Shown: positions 4,458 through 6,167 of the stretch, piece after piece
How positions within the stretch are numbered: position 1 is the first letter of the stretch
How the letters are laid out: every line of letters starts with the position of its first letter
Source: Deltaproteobacteria bacterium
GTDB taxonomy: Bacteria > Desulfobacterota > GWC2-55-46 > S146-70 > JAUXIU01
DNA length: 6,167 bases
Assembly: GCA_030620895.1 (NCBI GenBank)
Contig: JAUXIU010000068.1
Span: 1 to 6,167 of the forward strand
Reading direction: 5' to 3'
The notes under the pieces: model-generated
Databases searched by the model: none
Told to the model about the DNA's origin: nothing
Seen by the model: only the letters and a program-made list of their open reading frames with translations
Made by a program: the position numbers and the translations under genes

Positions 4458-6073
4458 TTCTCTCCGTGCCTTGTCAGGAATATTATCGGTAAAAACCCTA
4501 TTAACACAAGAGCAATAGCTGGTAGAGACGCTCTTTCCCACTCTCCTTCTGAAGTCAATTCAAATATCTTGACTGCAAGAGTATCCCATCCAAATGGTCT
4601 TGTCATTAAAGTTATAGGCATTTCTTTCATAATGTCGACAAATACAAGGGTGGCTGCAGTAAGTATCCCACCTTTCAGGAGAGGGAGATATACTCGATAC
4701 ATAAGAACCACACCTCTTAATCCCATAACCCTTGATGCATCGTCAAGGCTCTGTTTAACCCTATGCATCGCACTATTGACTGAAAAGAAAGCTGGAGACA
4801 TAAATCGGACTGAATAAGCAGCTATCATTACGAAGAGGGTGCCTTGCAAAAAAGGGGCAATCTCCCTGTTGGACAACGTTCCGAGGAGATAGATTATCGC
4901 ATTGTCGAGCGAAGCAATAGGGATAAAAATACCGACTGCCAACACTGTGCCTGGTAAAGCATACCCTAATGTTGCAATGCGTACAAAGCTTTGTGTCAAT
5001 CTATCAGGGTGACGTCTGCTTGAATAGGAGAGAATCAATGCGCCTATACAAATAACAAGCGCACCCATCATACCCAGTAATAAGGAATGGCTTAAGAATC
5101 CAAGGTAACGTCTGTCAAACTCCTGATTAAATATCCCTGAAGACCACAAGAGGAGCTGTGCGATAGGAATTATAAATGCCACCACCATTACCAGTGAAGC
5201 ATAGCAAAAAGCAAACCATCGTGGAAAACCCTTAAGAAGAATACGATTAACCTCCATACTGTGACTGCCTGTCTGCGTAAAGAGCATACGGGAGCGCATT
5301 CTTTGTTCGATAAGAATTATGACAAAAACGATAACAACAAGTATCGAGGCGAGCTGAGCTGCAGCCGCGAGTGAGAATAAACCAAACCATGCCTTATAAA
5401 TAGCGGTAGTAAAGGTATTATAATTAAAGATAGATACAGCCCCAAAGTCCGCCAATGCCTCCATTACAACCAGCATAGCTCCCCCGACTATCCAGGGCCG
5501 TGCCAGAGGCAGAGTCACCCTGAAAAATCCACTCACCCTGCTGTATCCGAGAGATTGAGCAACTTCCATCGCTTGTTTCCCTTGTGTTAAAAAGGCATTC
5601 CGAGCCAAAAGATACACATAAGGGTAGAGTGCAAGTGACATCACCATGACAACACCGCCTGTTGATCGGATATTTGGAAACCAGCTAAACTCAGGTCCAA
5701 ACCACGCACGAAACTGAGTTTGTATTGGCCCGGTATAGTCAAACAAGCCGAGGCTTACAAAGGCAAAAACATAAGTGGGTATAGCCAGTGGTATTAACAG
5801 GGACCATGAAAAAATCCTTCTTCCTGGAAACTCACAGACTGCCGTCAACCAGGCGAGACTAACACCCAATATGAGGGTTACCGTTAATACACCTACTATC
5901 AGCCAGAATGTGTTGACAAGAAGACCAGCAAGGACATTTTCAATGAGATGCTGCCATATATCCCTGGTAGGATGCAGAAATGATAAGAGTACCACTGAAA
6001 GAGGTACAATAACAAAGAATGCTATTGAGATTGTAGATATCCGCCAACCGTCAAAGATTTTCTTGTGATGCAT
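4454..6073 (-). CDS. fbpB: Fused double-domain ABC importer permease, ferric-iron (FbpB/AfuB) type
   Basis: An inner-membrane channel of 539 residues in which two binding-protein-dependent permease domains are fused, as in the FbpB/AfuB family. Each half carries an ATPase-docking EAA loop: MEVAQSLGYSRVSGFFRVTLP (169-189) and SLDDASRVMGLRGVVLMYRVYLP (442-464, same pattern), each ending in a Leu-Pro followed by a membrane helix. Roughly twelve hydrophobic segments are present, with a charged linker at about 256-285. The motif MEALADFGAVSIFNYNTFTT (204-223) closely resembles iron-permease relatives. The ATG at 6073 lacks an obvious Shine-Dalgarno sequence (upstream bases TTTATTATTT); no alternative start codon lies upstream before the in-frame stop, so the start is somewhat uncertain. 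The end overlaps the ATPase gene by 4 bp. The usual periplasmic binding protein (FbpA) is not downstream, and the gene upstream is outside the window. No Fur-box-like palindrome was seen upstream. Confidence 0.93.
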   Translation of the reverse strand: MHHKKIFDGWRISTISIAFFVIVPLSVVLLSFLHPTRDIWQHLIENVLAGLLVNTFWLIVGVLTVTLILGVSLAWLTAVCEFPGRRIFSWSLLIPLAIPTYVFAFVSLGLFDYTGPIQTQFRAWFGPEFSWFPNIRSTGGVVMVMSLALYPYVYLLARNAFLTQGKQAMEVAQSLGYSRVSGFFRVTLPLARPWIVGGAMLVVMEALADFGAVSIFNYNTFTTAIYKAWFGLFSLAAAAQLASILVVIVFVIILIEQRMRSRMLFTQTGSHSMEVNRILLKGFPRWFAFCYASLVMVVAFIIPIAQLLLWSSGIFNQEFDRRYLGFLSHSLLLGMMGALVICIGALILSYSSRRHPDRLTQSFVRIATLGYALPGTVLAVGIFIPIASLDNAIIYLLGTLSNREIAPFLQGTLFVMIAAYSVRFMSPAFFSVNSAMHRVKQSLDDASRVMGLRGVVLMYRVYLPLLKGGILTAATLVFVDIMKEMPITLMTRPFGWDTLAVKIFELTSEGEWERASLPAIALVLIGFLPIIFLTRHGEK

Positions 6074-6110
6074 AAATAATAAATCGGGATACAGGGTTTT
6101 AGTAACATTT

Positions 6111-6167
6111 TAGCCGATAGGACACAGAGATTTAAGTGCCTAAAATGCCTAAAGTTTAAAGTGCCTA
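6111..6167. repeat. Degenerate tandem repeat upstream of the permease, cut by window edge
   Basis: From 6134 the sequence reads AAGTGCCTA, AAATGCCTA, AAGTTTA, AAGTGCCTA: three 9 bp units plus one 7 bp variant, continuing past the window end. Just before it, 6111-6133 (TAGCCGATA through ACACAGAGATTT) resembles the repeat at 2987-3025. The array lies within about 65 to 95 bp of the permease start, so any promoter for the transporter operon must be inside it or in the 60 bp between. A weak TTAAAT / TAAAAT pair with 17 bp spacing spans about 6103-6131 on the minus strand, too poor to call as a promoter. Confidence 0.65.

Noticed and set aside
4458..4541. Upstream 28-residue extension of the ABC ATPase
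   Set aside because: It lies wholly inside the permease gene, shows no ABC homology, and the ATG at 4457 has a good ribosome-binding site and the typical 4 bp operon overlap.
4449..4817. Plus-strand open frames inside the transporter genes (for example 4449-4817 and 5775-6068)
   Set aside because: They are shadows of the permease and ATPase, with no family motifs or convincing start signals.

Overview
The window is a bacterial chromosome fragment of moderate GC (coding parts look to be in the mid 40s percent, spacers clearly AT-rich; estimated by eye). All six confident genes read on the minus strand and form two groups. The anaerobic-type cobalamin genes, and spacers carrying degenerate 7 to 9 bp tandem repeats, suggest an anaerobic or facultative bacterium of the Nitrospirota or Desulfobacterota kind. 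That placement is an impression and not a demonstrated assignment.

Group 1 (window left edge to about 2960) is a corrin-ring biosynthesis group. Reading in the direction of transcription it runs: a candidate promoter (2929-2957); cbiF, the cobalt-precorrin-4 C11-methyltransferase; a VanZ-like small membrane protein whose start overlaps the end of cbiF; a roughly 230 bp spacer made largely of short degenerate tandem repeats; a creatininase-family metallohydrolase; and cbiG, the cobalt-precorrin-5A hydrolase. The last two are joined by an ATGA stop/start overlap. cbiG runs off the left edge after its first 268 codons. CbiF makes cobalt-precorrin-5A and CbiG opens its delta-lactone, so the two enzymes are consecutive steps. 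The VanZ-like and creatininase-like genes between them have no established step in this pathway.

Group 2 (3354-6073) is a two-gene ABC importer operon of the ferric-iron (FbpBC/AfuBC) type: a fused double-domain permease of 539 residues followed, with another ATGA overlap, by an ATPase of 367 residues with a C-terminal regulatory region. No substrate-binding protein gene lies inside the window. It could sit upstream beyond 6167 or elsewhere in the genome.

Between the groups (about 2905-3353) is a gene-poor stretch with several mobile-element-like features: a pair of TTACAC-GATTT repeats, a GGGAC-A-GTCCC palindrome with a decayed second copy, a perfect 16 bp palindrome between them, a possible 32-codon plus-strand ORF with a good ribosome-binding site that looks like the stump of a longer gene, and an 8 bp GC-only hairpin that begins right at that ORF's stop codon. 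Related short repeats recur at the right edge (6111-6167), so at least three spacers here carry such repeats. I see no rRNA, tRNA, CRISPR array, cobalamin riboswitch or intact insertion sequence.
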